This document shows, piece by piece, positions 35,056 to 42,610 of a stretch of DNA of 64,000 nucleotides (position 1 is its first letter; each line of letters begins with the position of its first letter). Source of the stretch: Taishania sp037189645 (lineage in GTDB: Bacteria; Bacteroidota; Bacteroidia; Flavobacteriales_D; Crocinitomicaceae); the NCBI GenBank assembly GCA_037189645.1, contig JBBCIY010000002.1, positions 310,001 to 374,000 of the forward strand. The letters run 5' to 3'. Position numbers and translations under genes: made by a program. The notes beneath the pieces are model-generated. The model ran no database searches. It was given only the letters and a program-made list of their open reading frames with translations, and had not been told where the DNA came from.

Positions 35056-35123
35056 TAACGGTTTGTCGCTGGGGCTGGAAAGTCCGCAGGAACTTTCACG
35101 CTTGAACGTCAGTCCGCCTGTTG
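35056..35123 (-). repeat. Cassette-junction repeat (copy B) with hairpin
   Basis: On + it runs from TAACGGTTTGTCG to CGCCTGTTG. GAAAGT (35078-35083) and ACTTTC (35092-35097) form a hairpin with loop CCGCAGGA. It is nearly the same as the element at 38613-38681. Confidence 0.75.
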
Positions 35124-35135
35124 TTTTATCAATTG

Positions 35136-35552
35136 CTATTCTCTCGTTTCCTCAATTCCTGTTGGATCAATCCTGAATCCGGTGGCATTTTGCCCGTCTG
35201 CGCTGCCAATAATAATTCCATAAAAAATAGTTCCTTTGACAGCAACTTTTTTGCCTTCAAAGGACTGGTAATTAATTTTCCCGTATGTGCTCTTTACAGG
35301 TACAGTCAAACCATCTTCCAGCATAATCTCCCAGTCCCAGAACATGTGATTGGCTCCTTTTCCAGTCTTGTTCGGAGTATATTTTTGAAAAACACCTTTT
35401 ATAATCGCCTTTTGGTTTTTATTTTTCTCAAGGCAATCCCAGGTACTGCAATGCACGCAATTTACGTTTGTATTTACAGACTGAGCCTTTATTATCTGTA
35501 TCGTAAATAATAATCCTACAAGTATTAGAAACTTATTTTTCATGTTCATCAT
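35136..35552 (-). CDS. Exported small protein of unknown function
   Basis: A 138-residue protein with a signal peptide (MKNKFLILVGLLFTIQIIKAQ, cleavage before SVNTN). The first Met (35552) or the fourth residue may be the start. The mature domain has two early cysteines (NCVHCSTWDCLEKN) and a beta-rich core, IIKGVFQKYTPNKTGKGANH to KKVAVKGTIFYGIIIGS, which suggests an OB-like or small beta-barrel fold. No known family is recognised. It stands as a single-gene unit between repeats B and C. Confidence 0.75.
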   Translation of the reverse strand: MMNMKNKFLILVGLLFTIQIIKAQSVNTNVNCVHCSTWDCLEKNKNQKAIIKGVFQKYTPNKTGKGANHMFWDWEIMLEDGLTVPVKSTYGKINYQSFEGKKVAVKGTIFYGIIIGSADGQNATGFRIDPTGIEETRE

Positions 35553-35582
35553 TTTATGATTTAATGCCTATCCATGTATAAT

Positions 35583-35634
35583 TTCACGCGTGAACGTCAG
35601 CCCGCTTGATGCCAGACCTGTGTTGCGCCTTCGT
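35583..35634 (-). repeat. Cassette-junction repeat (copy C)
   Basis: A perfect 12-base palindrome TTCACGCGTGAA (35583-35594) is followed by CGTCAGCCCGCTTGATGCCA and GACCTGTGTTGCGCC. The first part matches copies B and E and the second part matches the core type (copies A, D), linking the two repeat forms. Confidence 0.6.
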
Positions 35635-35638
35635 GCTT

Positions 35639-36229
35639 TCATTTTTTCAATTCATAGTGTCCACCGTTGGGATGATTAAATCCGCTGATGTCAAAGGTTA
35701 AAAATTGACTGCTTGCCACCCAGAATAAGTTTGCTTTGTTTTTATCATACCAGTCAGCTACTGCGACCTTGAATTTTCTTCTGTTTTTGATGTCCTTCCG
35801 TAAGTAGTTCCAGTACGAACAATAACCACAACCTTTTGTGTCGAATTTGATTTTTAAAAGTTCAAATGTTGGAATGTCCTTTATGATTTCTTGTAAAGCA
35901 GTGTATGCAATGTCAGCAACCGTATACTGTCCGCCAAAGTAAGGAACAGGTGCTTCGGTCTGAGTTGTGTCGTCAAGTTTATCCAGAAGTAATGGAATAA
36001 TTTCTTGTTTGCCTTTCACTACTTGCCAAAAATATTTGTCGCCACAACCAATATTATAAATCATCGTGTCACGGTTATATGTATCTTTTATATCAAAAAT
36101 CATTTCACAGGCATAAGGCATCTCTGTCACAAACCTTAAACTGTCAATGAGTTTTTTGTTGTCTGTAACTTGAACTTGAGCAAATATCAATAATGGAAAA
36201 ATCGTCAATATTAAAGTTACAATCTTCAT
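35639..36229 (-). CDS. Exported protein of unknown function
   Basis: A 196-residue protein with a signal peptide (MKIVTLILTIFPLLIFAQ). The mature part contains paired cysteines (ACEMIF, YNIGCGDKYFW, KGCGYCSYWNYL). Blocks such as VVKGKQEIIPLLLDKLDDTT and YTVADIAYTALQEIIKDIPTF recall HEAT-like helical segments found in small exported Bacteroidetes proteins. No catalytic motif is visible. It is a single-gene unit between repeats C and D. Confidence 0.75.
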   Translation of the reverse strand: MKIVTLILTIFPLLIFAQVQVTDNKKLIDSLRFVTEMPYACEMIFDIKDTYNRDTMIYNIGCGDKYFWQVVKGKQEIIPLLLDKLDDTTQTEAPVPYFGGQYTVADIAYTALQEIIKDIPTFELLKIKFDTKGCGYCSYWNYLRKDIKNRRKFKVAVADWYDKNKANLFWVASSQFLTFDISGFNHPNGGHYELKK

Positions 36230-36265
36230 CTTTTATGTTGTCTTTTTAGTTTTTAACATGGGGCA

Positions 36266-36352
36266 TAACAGACCGGGGCTATGCAAAGTAGCGGAAAACC
36301 GAAGCTTTCGACTTCGGTTTTGCATGAACGTAGCCAACGCTGTGAGCCGTTA
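36266..36352. repeat. 87-base attC-like imperfect palindrome (copy D)
   Basis: TAACAG (36266-36271) at one end faces CCGTTA (36347-36352) at the other. GGCTA..TGC pairs with GCA..TAGCC inside, and a perfect 10-bp inner hairpin (36295-36304 with 36312-36321) closes the structure. The nested, imperfect pairing resembles folded integron attC sites, though the exact GTTRRRY consensus is not met. Confidence 0.6.
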
Positions 36353-36363
36353 GCTAAATTACA

Positions 36364-36392
36364 GAAAAAAAGCCAATGCTCACAGCATTGGC
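36364..36392 (-). terminator. Intrinsic terminator of the sigma-factor unit
   Basis: GCCAATGCT (36372-36380) and AGCATTGGC (36384-36392) form a perfect 9-bp stem with a CAC loop; on the minus strand a run of T follows. It lies 32 bases past the sigma-factor stop. Confidence 0.9.
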
Positions 36393-36421
36393 GGCAATCG
36401 AAGCACAGACGTTGAATTTTG

Positions 36422-36460
36422 CACTAACTCCGCTCTTTTGCCAAACGCTTGTTACCTGCT
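36422..36460 (-). repeat. Cassette-junction core repeat (copy D), overlapping the sigma-factor 3' end
   Basis: The + strand reads CTAACTCCGCTCTTTTGCCA then AACGCTTGTTACCTGC. It aligns with copy A at 33315-33354 and encodes the last codons of the sigma factor (AGNKRLAKERS). Confidence 0.6.
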
Positions 36461-37743
36461 GTTTTTTCTTTCAGTCGTTCAATTTCTTTTGTCAGCGTTT
36501 GTTTTTCTGTCCTGGATTTTGTCAGTCCGATTGCTTGTTCGTAATGGAAAACCGCTTTATCTATGTCTGTAGCTGCATACAGGTAACCCAGCAATTCGTG
36601 GTAATAATTGCTGTCTGTCAGTTTCAGTTTTTCGGCTTCGGAAATTGCTTTGTCGTGTCCGTAAACTTTGGCAAATGCAAATGTTCTGTTCAACGCTGTT
36701 ATGGGCGAATACTCGATCAGAATAAGCTGGTTGTATAGCTGTAAAATATGTTGCCATTTTTGGTCTGTCGGTGTGGTATGCCAATAAGCGATGCCTGCTT
36801 CCAAATGATATTTTGAAACTTCGTTTCCGTTGCAGGCATTTGTCAAATAGTAATTTCCTTTTTCAATCAGCGTTTTGTCCCACAGGCTTTTGTCCTGTTC
36901 GTCAAACAAAACAGCCTCGCCCTTGTCGTTTGCCCTTGCTTCAAGCCGTGAACTTTGAAAGCACATCAGAGCAAGCAAAGCGTTTGTCTGCGGTATGTTT
37001 GTATAGTCGTTGTCTGTTAAGATCAGCGTTAGTCTTACGGCTTCCGAACAAAAGTCTTTTCGGATTTGCTGATTGTTCGTTTTAGAAAAATACCCCTCGT
37101 TAAACAGCAAATACAACGTTTTCAGAACGGTATCTAACCGTGATTTGATTTCCGTTTCGCTTAACGCTTTGATTTGAAAATTGTCGTTCCGAAGATTGGT
37201 TCTGGCGCGCAGTAACCGCTTTTTAATGGTTTCTGTTTTTGCCAGGAAAGCGCTGGCGATTTCTTCCACGCTGAAACCGCAAAGAATTTGAAGTGCCAGA
37301 CAGATTTGGCTTTCGGTTGGATTTGCCGGATTACATACGGCAAAAATCATTGCTAACTGACTGTCCGAAATGGTTTGACTGCTGAACTCAAAATTTTGTT
37401 CTGTTTCAAGTTCAGTTGGTTTTATGGCTTCTTTGATTTGCGTTTCAAAAACGGCAATGTGTTTGAAATAATCTTTGGTTTTGTTTTTGGCAACTGTGTA
37501 AAGCCACGCTGCCGGGTTTTCGGGTATTCCGTTGATTTCCCAATGTTCCGATGCTTTTAGAAACGTATCGCTGGCAATGTCTTCGGCAATTTCAATGTGC
37601 TTTAAACCAAAATGACGGCATAAAACAGCCGTCATTTTCACATATTCCTGCCGGAATAAATGCGGTAAAAGTTCGTTATGTGATTTTGTCCGGGACAATA
37701 CTATACGATTGTTTTCCTTGTGCTTATTGCAATCCTGTTCCAC
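36424..37743 (-). CDS. ECF42-type sigma factor with C-terminal TPR-like extension
   Basis: A 439-residue ECF-like RNA polymerase sigma factor. Region 2 is VKMTAVLCRHFGLKHIEIAED to WLYTVAKNKTKDYFKH (~32-95) and region 4 is LALQILCGFSVEEIASAFLAKTETIKKRLLRARTNLR (~148-185). The remaining ~250 residues form the helical, TPR-like (DUF6596-type) extension that marks the ECF42 group, including DKTLIEKGNYYLTNACNGNE. ECF42 factors act with DGPF/YCII proteins and no anti-sigma factor; such a gene is two places upstream. Its start overlaps the AhpD-like gene by 43 bases. The last 11 residues are encoded by the junction repeat. Confidence 0.9.
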   Translation of the reverse strand: MEQDCNKHKENNRIVLSRTKSHNELLPHLFRQEYVKMTAVLCRHFGLKHIEIAEDIASDTFLKASEHWEINGIPENPAAWLYTVAKNKTKDYFKHIAVFETQIKEAIKPTELETEQNFEFSSQTISDSQLAMIFAVCNPANPTESQICLALQILCGFSVEEIASAFLAKTETIKKRLLRARTNLRNDNFQIKALSETEIKSRLDTVLKTLYLLFNEGYFSKTNNQQIRKDFCSEAVRLTLILTDNDYTNIPQTNALLALMCFQSSRLEARANDKGEAVLFDEQDKSLWDKTLIEKGNYYLTNACNGNEVSKYHLEAGIAYWHTTPTDQKWQHILQLYNQLILIEYSPITALNRTFAFAKVYGHDKAISEAEKLKLTDSNYYHELLGYLYAATDIDKAVFHYEQAIGLTKSRTEKQTLTKEIERLKEKTAGNKRLAKERS

Positions 37744-38138
37744 GCATTTATGGTAACAACTGCCATTATGATTTGCGCAATATAATTTTCGTCAAAAAGT
37801 TTTTCGGCTTGCTGATAAGTTTTGTCACTTAATCCGTTGGCTGTGATTAAAGTTACTTCTTCCGTTATGGCTAAAACCGTTTTTTCTTCTTCGGTAAACA
37901 ATTCTGTTTCGTGCCAGGCGTTGAGCAAGAAAATACGTTGTGCAGTTTCACCTTGTTTTAATGCGTCTGAAGTGTGCATATTAATACAAAAGGCACAACC
38001 ATTGATTTGTGAAGCTCGTATCTTGATCAGCTCTAAATGGGTTTTTGATAATTGGCTGTTTTGTAAATAGTTTTCCAATGAAAACATTGCTTTGTATGCG
38101 CTCGGTTCGAGCTTTTGTATGTCTATTCTTTGTTTCAT
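37701..38138 (-). CDS. Carboxymuconolactone decarboxylase / AhpD-like protein
   Basis: A 145-residue cytoplasmic protein of the AhpD/CMD family. The active-site motif GCAFCINMHTSDALKQGE (~51-68) has the CxxC and the following His used in thiol redox chemistry by AhpD-type members. The remaining helices (LLNAWHETELFTEEEKTVLAITEEVTLI) match the family. CMD proteins are frequent targets or partners of ECF41/ECF42-type sigma factors; here the gene lies between the DGPF and sigma genes and overlaps the latter. A redox or peroxide-related role is inferred. Confidence 0.9.
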   Translation of the reverse strand: MKQRIDIQKLEPSAYKAMFSLENYLQNSQLSKTHLELIKIRASQINGCAFCINMHTSDALKQGETAQRIFLLNAWHETELFTEEEKTVLAITEEVTLITANGLSDKTYQQAEKLFDENYIAQIIMAVVTINAWNRIAISTRKTIV

Positions 38139-38166
38139 CTGTATTGTATTTTATATTATTACACAA

Positions 38167-38511
38167 CTAATCACGTTTTAAAACTTCTCTCACTTCAATG
38201 TTTCCGCCTGTCTGGTCAAAAATAGGGTTGCCTTTTGCCATTTCTACCGCTTCGTCAATGGTGTCGGCTTTTACAACAATGTAACCGCTGATAAATTCCT
38301 TGATTTCGGTGTAAGGTCCGTCCGTTACCACGTTGTTAGGCTTTACGGTTTTCGCACTTCCCGGAATTGGCAAAAGCGTGTTGCCTTTGTCGACCAACTT
38401 GTTTTGTGAAGCAATGCCTGCCAACCAATTCATTCGTTCCTGCATTTGTTCAGGCGATGGTTTAAAGTCGGAAATGTCTTTCAGTCTGAAAATTAGTGCA
38501 AATTCTTTCAT
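38167..38511 (-). CDS. YCII/DGPF-domain protein partnered with ECF42 sigma factor
   Basis: A 114-residue protein of the YCII-related (DGPF) family. The family motif appears as VVTDGPYTEIKEFISGYIVVKA near residues 60-80. The start MKEFALIFRLKDISDFKPSPEQM and the EVREV end are typical for this group. In ECF42 systems such proteins are encoded beside the sigma factor and are thought to participate in the regulated response; their biochemical role is not settled. It is the first gene of a three-gene operon with the CMD protein 28 bases downstream. Confidence 0.92.
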   Translation of the reverse strand: MKEFALIFRLKDISDFKPSPEQMQERMNWLAGIASQNKLVDKGNTLLPIPGSAKTVKPNNVVTDGPYTEIKEFISGYIVVKADTIDEAVEMAKGNPIFDQTGGNIEVREVLKRD

Positions 38512-38612
38512 TGTTTAAAATTTTATTGTTCAACTTAATGACGATTGAAGTTTCAGAACAGGGACAAAGTTCGTGATTTTTTTCTGGATGTGAATTTTGG
38601 TAAAATAGCAGT

Positions 38613-38681
38613 TAACGGTTTGTCGTTCGGGAGGGAAAGTCCGCAGGAACTTTCACGTTTGAATGTCAGCCAGCCTATAAC
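38613..38681 (-). repeat. Cassette-junction repeat (copy E) with hairpin
   Basis: On + it starts TAACGGTTTGTCG and ends near GCCTATAAC. The centre GGAAAGTCCGCAGGAACTTT is identical to copy B at 35077-35096. It lies 28 bases beyond the end of the oxidoreductase gene. Confidence 0.75.
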
Positions 38682-38709
38682 ATCGTATTGGCAATAGACT
38701 GGCAATTTT

Positions 38710-39342
38710 TCAATAAGCAATTGCTACTTTTTGTCTGACAAATTTAGTAGAATTTATTTGCTTGGTTATGAAGCCCGCTAAATCTTTTCGGCTGATTTTT
38801 CCGCCACCTTTTGGGCAATGGTTTTGCTGAATCCGATAGTTGCTTTTTTCCTGTCCGTTGGTTAGCCGGCTTGGGCGAATGATTGTCCAATCAATGTCGT
38901 TGGTGTTTTCCAGAATGGTTTCCCACTGTTGCATATCGGCATAGATGTTCTTAAATAATGGTTGAACAATATATTTTATTATCACACTTTGTGTTGCCGG
39001 GTCTGTTGGGTCAAATGCTCCGGCTGTCAAAGTAATCAGCCGTTTTTTACTGGCTTTCTGCATTGCCGATATGATTTTTTGTCCGCCTTTTGAATAAATT
39101 TCCGTCGGCTTTCTTGAAGTTCCGGTTCCCAATGCGGAAATAACAATGTCGCAATTTGCTAATTCGTCTTGATAGGTTTCCGGGTTGTAGATGTTTCCTT
39201 TTAGAATTTTCAGATTGCTGTCTGATACGCTTATTGCGTCAGGGTTTCTTGCCAAAGCAACAACTTGGTGCTTTTCTTCTAATAGTTTTGTGAGAATTTC
39301 AATTCCTGTTTTACCTGTTGCACCAAAAAGAAATACTTTCAT
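38710..39342 (-). CDS. NAD(P)-binding oxidoreductase (atypical SDR, NmrA/flavin-reductase-like)
   Basis: A 210-residue Rossmann protein. The dinucleotide-binding motif MKVFLFGATGKTGIEIL is at the extreme N-terminus, followed by VVALARNPDAI and the DIVISALG strand. RLITLTAGAFDP and WTIIRPSRLTNG complete the atypical SDR pattern, as in flavin-reductase or NmrA-like proteins. The C-terminal KISRKDLAGFITKQI is also typical. The substrate cannot be told. An AraC regulator gene precedes it by 65 bases on the same strand and may control it. Confidence 0.9.
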   Translation of the reverse strand: MKVFLFGATGKTGIEILTKLLEEKHQVVALARNPDAISVSDSNLKILKGNIYNPETYQDELANCDIVISALGTGTSRKPTEIYSKGGQKIISAMQKASKKRLITLTAGAFDPTDPATQSVIIKYIVQPLFKNIYADMQQWETILENTNDIDWTIIRPSRLTNGQEKSNYRIQQNHCPKGGGKISRKDLAGFITKQINSTKFVRQKVAIAY

Positions 39343-39407
39343 ATCGTTTTATATTTTAGTGCAAAATTGAGAACTTCAACACAAAGAAATATGGATGGAG
39401 AGTTCCA

Positions 39408-40295
39408 TTACTTGGACAAATCGTGCATTATATGTGAACGGTATACTTGTGGCGAAACGCCGATGATTTTTTTGAATAATCTGCTGAAATATGCCGGGTC
39501 GTTGAAGTTGAGTTGATATGCAATGTCAGAAATGGATTTTGTAAAATCCAGCATGTATTTTTGTGATTGCACAATGGAAACTTCCTGCGTAAATTGTTTG
39601 GCGGATTTGTTCCAGACGCTCTGAACACAGCGGTTTAAATAGTTGGATGAAATGTTGAGCTGGTTGGCGTAATCGCTTATGCTGAATTGTTCGGGATAAT
39701 TTTGATAAACCAGTTTTCTGAACGAAATGGCAATGTCAAACTGTCGGGATAGTCCTTGCCTGAGTTCAGATGATTTTAAAAATTTCAACAACAACGATTG
39801 GAAAAGATGCAACACGATTTGTTCATCTTGTTTAGGCGTTTCCAGTTCTTTTATTATCAGTTTGTTTACCTGTTTTACAAATTCACTGTCGTTTTCGTGA
39901 AGCTGGATAATTGGCGAAGTTGTAAACAACTTCAGAAAATAACTGTGATCTTTGAATTGCTGTAAAATTTTGTCTTCAAAAAGGATGTAATACCCTTTTA
40001 TGTTTTTGGAATGTCGTAACAAAGCCGACACTTCGCCTTGCACAACTAACAAGGCCTGGTTAGCTGATACTTTTTTAATTTCATTGCCTACCTGTTGTTC
40101 AAAATTTCCGTTAGTCAGAAAGATGATATAATTGAAGTCCGCTTTTAGTAAAGGCGTTGGTGTTGATATATTTTCGGATGATAAATTTTCTAAAGTATAA
40201 ATCTGAACAGGCGTTTCAAAATAGCGGAATTTATCAGGAAAATTCCGGATGTGTTTTTTTGTAAATTCCTTAAATGTGATGTCTTTCTGTTTCAC
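39408..40295 (-). CDS. AraC-family transcriptional regulator
   Basis: A 295-residue regulator. Residues ~30-160 form a cupin-like effector domain (YIIFLTNGNFEQQVGNEIKKV, GYYILFEDKIL). Residues ~200-290 hold the two helix-turn-helix motifs of the AraC DNA-binding domain (SISDYANQLNISSNYLNRC, SISDIAYQLNFNDPAYFSRL, ending in GVSPQVYRSH). The start codon is GTG at 40295, 22 bases after the preceding gene. It likely regulates the adjacent oxidoreductase gene and perhaps itself. Confidence 0.92.
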   Translation of the reverse strand: MKQKDITFKEFTKKHIRNFPDKFRYFETPVQIYTLENLSSENISTPTPLLKADFNYIIFLTNGNFEQQVGNEIKKVSANQALLVVQGEVSALLRHSKNIKGYYILFEDKILQQFKDHSYFLKLFTTSPIIQLHENDSEFVKQVNKLIIKELETPKQDEQIVLHLFQSLLLKFLKSSELRQGLSRQFDIAISFRKLVYQNYPEQFSISDYANQLNISSNYLNRCVQSVWNKSAKQFTQEVSIVQSQKYMLDFTKSISDIAYQLNFNDPAYFSRLFKKIIGVSPQVYRSHIMHDLSK

Positions 40296-40317
40296 TTTCT
40301 GTCATTGCACGGTGTCG

Positions 40318-40905
40318 TCATCTTGTCTTTATAGGTTTTAATGTCTTACGGTTGTTGTTAATCATTACAGATTTTATTTCTGGGATATCTTTGTCTTTCA
40401 TAACTGTCAAATGGTAAGTCAGACCAAAACAACAATCGCAGGAACAGTATGTCCCATAACCATAAGTGATTAAATTTAATGTCCCTAAAGTGTCAACCGA
40501 AATGTCGCAAAGAAAGTCATAACAACAATTGTCATAAATATTTATATCAATTGTCAAAGTGCTGTCGGTTGTCAAAATTGAATTTATATGACTTTGCAAT
40601 TCTCCGCCAGACTCCGTCACATCTTTTTGACAGTCCGATTTTTTTATCTTAACGAAATCAAGTCCATATTCCTTTGCGCCTGTTTGGTTACTTGTCGAAG
40701 GCAAAATGGCTGTTCCTGTCAAAATATGTCGTCTCATACCTGTTTCAAAAATGACGGTATCTGTCACGTAGTTAATTTTATCGTCTGACCAGTCCTTGTT
40801 GTATTTGATAAAAACCGTGTCTTGATATTTTGTCAAGTCGTCACTTTGTCCATATGTTTTTACGGACAAAATTAAACCTGTTAAAATGTAAAATATCAGT
40901 CTCAT
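40318..40905 (-). CDS. Exported cysteine-rich protein of unknown function
   Basis: A ~195-residue protein with a signal peptide (MRLIFYILTGLILSVKTYGQ). Start 40905 is preferred because the earlier Met at 40929 would precede the signal with a charged stretch and overlap repeat G. The mature C-terminal half has a cluster of cysteines (DNCCYDFLCDIS and GTYCSCDCCFGLTYHL), suggesting disulfides or metal binding. No known family is recognised. Confidence 0.75.
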   Translation of the reverse strand: MRLIFYILTGLILSVKTYGQSDDLTKYQDTVFIKYNKDWSDDKINYVTDTVIFETGMRRHILTGTAILPSTSNQTGAKEYGLDFVKIKKSDCQKDVTESGGELQSHINSILTTDSTLTIDINIYDNCCYDFLCDISVDTLGTLNLITYGYGTYCSCDCCFGLTYHLTVMKDKDIPEIKSVMINNNRKTLKPIKTR

Positions 40906-40920
40906 TGTGTCGCTCTTAAA

Positions 40921-40950
40921 GTGATGCAAAAACCCGTGTTATGTGTAGCC
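40921..40950 (-). repeat. Cassette-junction repeat (copy G)
   Basis: GTGATGCAAAAACCCGTGTT followed by ATGTGTAGCC. It resembles copy H (GCAAAAACCATATGTTAAG) and the second half of copies C and D. It lies between the CDI-immunity gene and the exported Cys-rich gene. Confidence 0.5.
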
Positions 40951-40957
40951 TTTCTTC

Positions 40958-41371
40958 TCATTGTCTGTATTTGCAGCTGTCAAATTTAGAAGTGTCAAAC
41001 TTCATTTCCTTAATTTCTTGTCGTCTGTCTTTTATTAAGTCGTTAAGTTGTTCCCAGTAATTTTTATTGTCGTCCCAAAACTTAGTCTCCACCTCTAAAA
41101 CACTTTTCAATAAGTCGCCTTCATACATATCGCCTTCTGCAAACAAATTTTCTGTCAAAGTTTCAATTGCTAAAGGCATTAAAAAATAAACACCGATTTC
41201 CTGACCAATCATTATCCTCAGGTCTTCGGTAGTAAAGTCTTGAAGTTGTTTTTTTCGTAACGAGTTACAAGTCTTTATTAAATATGAGCCTTCGTCAGAA
41301 CTCAACGAAGGCCAGGCTTTCTTTTCAAGTCTTTCAAGTGATTGTTGCCGCCAATTATTTTCGAGTTTCAT
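40958..41371 (-). CDS. CdiI-like contact-dependent inhibition immunity protein (orphan)
   Basis: A 137-residue acidic cytoplasmic protein matching the CDI immunity (CdiI_2-type) family pattern: SLERLEKKAWPSL, LIKTCNSLRKKQLQDFTTED, then LRIMIGQEIGVYFLMPLAIE and a GDMYEGDLLKSVL segment. Proteins of this family neutralise toxins delivered by contact-dependent inhibition or related polymorphic-toxin systems. No toxin or CdiA/CdiB gene is in the window, so it would be an orphan immunity gene, a common cargo of cassettes and immunity islands. It is a single-gene unit between repeats G and H. Confidence 0.75.
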   Translation of the reverse strand: MKLENNWRQQSLERLEKKAWPSLSSDEGSYLIKTCNSLRKKQLQDFTTEDLRIMIGQEIGVYFLMPLAIETLTENLFAEGDMYEGDLLKSVLEVETKFWDDNKNYWEQLNDLIKDRRQEIKEMKFDTSKFDSCKYRQ

Positions 41372-41451
41372 TGCTTGTCATTTTAACTGATAAGTCACTT
41401 ATTTGATTTGCTAAGTCCTGATGACCGTCAACTCCTGCGAAATTGTCCCGA

Positions 41452-41480
41452 CAAGAAGCCGGCAAAAACCATATGTTAAG
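41452..41480 (-). repeat. Cassette-junction repeat (copy H)
   Basis: GAAGCCGGCAAAAACCATAT followed by GTTAAG, similar to copy G. An inverted pair TTGTC/GACAA lies just to its left. Confidence 0.45.
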
Positions 41481-41514
41481 TTTGTCAAGCTGTGAACTGT
41501 CTCCGCTTTTGTTT

Positions 41515-42543
41515 TCATTTTGTCAGAGTATAGAATTTATCATCAAACAGCATATAGGTTCTTCCCTTTTCCAATCGTATGAACGAAATATAACAGTGAT
41601 TGCTCAATCTTATTTTATAAAAAGTTAAACTCTCTCGTATGGTTTTCAGTTTTTCGAGTTTCTTTCTAAATTCATCTTCGTATACGTTATCTTCTGTTTC
41701 TGAAAAATAGTATTTCAAAAATAACCTGTTGTCCGGTAGTTCAATTGATGAAATGATTTCAATTGGGATCGAATTTCCGTTTATAGAAATTGAGTCTGTG
41801 CGAAGAATGATTTTTGCTTGTTCTGAAAGGAAATTATTACAGTCGCTTTGGGAATACTGGCTTTGGGGATGGTTGTTTCTTATTTGGATTGGAGAATTAG
41901 TATTCCATTTTCCTTTTATTCCACTAATTGTTGCGTCATCATTTTTACAACGGCAATATGTAAATCCCGATACAGAGTCAAGGTTTGTTGATTGTGGATG
42001 AAAATTGAAGTTCTTATTGAATATTTGCGTTAGTTCTTTTATCCGATGGCCATACGAATGTTCTAAATGATGCCAAAATACTCGATTGCTGTCTAATAAA
42101 ATATGGTTAGGTCGTTTATTAAGACCAAATTGAACAATCAATTCTTGTGTTTTCAATTCATTAAAGAAATCTGTTGCTTCTGACTTTGTTGAAAATGTGA
42201 ATATGTCATATGAGATTAATCCGTTTGTTTTTTGCGTATTTGTCCTGACGGTAATTGTGATTTTAGTATAGTTGTCTTTTTGAATTGTATCTAGCGTTGT
42301 TTCATAACTTTTAATTTTATATCCGGCATGCTCTTTGAAGTATGCAATTATTGAGTCGCCAAATTCATTTATTTTTTCTTCCGAAAATTGACTATGTACG
42401 TTTATTTCGTTCGTGTCGAGCCTATTCATTTGTACTGCCTCCTCAACGGACTTCTCCGTTTTTTGGTTGGAAGTTTTAGCATTATCACAGCCCAGACAAT
42501 GGAATAAAATCAATAAGGTCAGTATTTGTTTTATCTGTTTCAA
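41515..42543 (-). CDS. Exported, possibly lipid-anchored protein of unknown function
   Basis: A 342-residue protein with an N-terminal export signal (MKQIKQILTLLILFHCLGC) ending in a cysteine; the lipobox is weak, so lipidation is uncertain. The mature protein has a flexible Gln/Glu-rich stretch, then KINEFGDSIIAYFKEHAGYK and a mixed alpha/beta body with CRCKNDD in the middle. No family is recognised. Repeats I and H lie upstream and downstream of it, and its composition is strongly AT-rich. Confidence 0.75.
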   Translation of the reverse strand: MKQIKQILTLLILFHCLGCDNAKTSNQKTEKSVEEAVQMNRLDTNEINVHSQFSEEKINEFGDSIIAYFKEHAGYKIKSYETTLDTIQKDNYTKITITVRTNTQKTNGLISYDIFTFSTKSEATDFFNELKTQELIVQFGLNKRPNHILLDSNRVFWHHLEHSYGHRIKELTQIFNKNFNFHPQSTNLDSVSGFTYCRCKNDDATISGIKGKWNTNSPIQIRNNHPQSQYSQSDCNNFLSEQAKIILRTDSISINGNSIPIEIISSIELPDNRLFLKYYFSETEDNVYEDEFRKKLEKLKTIRESLTFYKIRLSNHCYISFIRLEKGRTYMLFDDKFYTLTK

Positions 42544-42610
42544 TGCTGTCTATGTTAATTTTTTCTCCGGCTTGGCTCAGATCGCTAACGAAATATAGCC
42601 GATATGCTTT

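Noticed and set aside
36430..37740. Minus-strand genes of the island as a phage or conjugative element
   Set aside because: No capsid, portal, terminase, relaxase, Tra or integrase gene is present; the gene functions are regulatory, redox or unknown.
42413..42598. Small plus-strand frames within the island as toxin-antitoxin pairs
   Set aside because: They are antisense to the 41515-42543 gene and show no toxin or antitoxin motif.
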